From positions 1 to 5,199 of the forward strand of contig JAEZHO010000289.1 of NCBI GenBank assembly GCA_023416545.1: a DNA stretch of 5,199 bases. Reading direction: 5' to 3'. A model generated the notes under the pieces. The model worked only from the letters and a program-made list of their open reading frames with translations, made no database searches and had not been told where the DNA came from. Position 1 is the first letter of the stretch. The number at the start of each line of letters is the position of its first letter. Made by a program: the position numbers and the translations under genes. The stretch comes from Pseudomonadota bacterium. GTDB taxonomy: Bacteria > Pseudomonadota > Alphaproteobacteria > Rhizobiales > Rhizobiaceae. Below, one piece after another: positions 5,024 through 5,199 of the stretch.

Positions 5024-5199
5024 TTACCGATCCAGTCTCGCACGCTCCTCGGACCGGAACTGTGCCGGGGTCCGGCCGGTACGCTTTCGAAACCATCGCG
5101 AAAAATATCCCGGATCGGAAAAGCCGAGACTGCCGGCGATCTGCTTGACGCTGGTCGGCGTGAAGACGAGCGCCCGGCTCGCCTCATCCACCACGCGGG
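5024..5199 (-). CDS. AraC-family regulator (C-terminal DNA-binding end, cut by window edge)
   Basis: Only the last 57 residues are in the window. They read VVDEASRALVFTPTSVKQIA, then GSLGFSDPGYFSRWFRKRTG, then RTPAQFRSEERARLDR and a TAA at 5026-5024. This is the second helix-turn-helix of the AraC/XylS domain, including the family signature GFSDPGYFSRWFRKRTGRTP, with the conserved aromatic, Phe-Arg and Arg-Thr-Gly-Pro positions. The effector-binding part lies beyond base 5199, so the target cannot be told. The DPxYFxRxFxRRTG pattern recalls PobR/HpaA-type regulators of aromatic acid catabolism, which would suit the nearby pca genes, but many AraC proteins share it. The likely immediate target is the small gene downstream or its own operon. 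Confidence 0.9.
   Translation of the reverse strand, partial: RVVDEASRALVFTPTSVKQIAGSLGFSDPGYFSRWFRKRTGRTPAQFRSEERARLDR

Noticed and set aside
4930..5187. N-terminal extension of the unknown gene to 5187
   Set aside because: The added part overlaps the AraC-type coding frame and looks non-coding; the ATG at 4929 has its own RBS.

Overview
The window looks like a piece of chromosome or large replicon from an alphaproteobacterium of the Rhizobiales (Agrobacterium/Rhizobium/Sinorhizobium/Brucella type). The evidence is high GC, a pcaQ gene divergent from a pcaDC operon (the classic rhizobial layout of protocatechuate genes), and an ornithine cyclodeaminase and arginase closely resembling the Agrobacterium type. 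No mobile elements, RNA genes or CRISPR arrays were seen. These are well-known pathways, and I found no clear sign of an undescribed system; the novelty lies in regulatory details and one small unknown gene.

Region 1 (1-2037) is protocatechuate catabolism. pcaC (start only, cut by the window edge) and pcaD lie on the minus strand in one operon, four bases apart. The LysR-type activator gene pcaQ is divergent on the plus strand. The 91-bp region between pcaD and pcaQ contains a good match (10 of 12) to the PcaQ operator, plus two further dyads and overlapping promoter-like elements.

Region 2 (2045-4584) is arginine catabolism. A minus-strand operon encodes arginase, then ornithine cyclodeaminase, with the stop of one and the start of the next overlapping (TGATG). 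Together they would convert arginine to ornithine plus urea, then ornithine to proline plus ammonia. A divergent AsnC/Lrp-family gene is the likely local regulator. The 114-bp region between them has an AATTGC/GCAATT dyad and a hairpin that could mask the arginase ribosome binding site.

Region 3 (4591-5199) is on the minus strand: the 3' end of an AraC-family regulator gene (cut by the window edge) followed by a 112-residue protein I do not recognise.

The genes are packed tightly: the two convergent junctions (pcaQ/ocd and asnC/unknown) leave only 7 and 6 bases, so there is no room for dedicated terminators between them.
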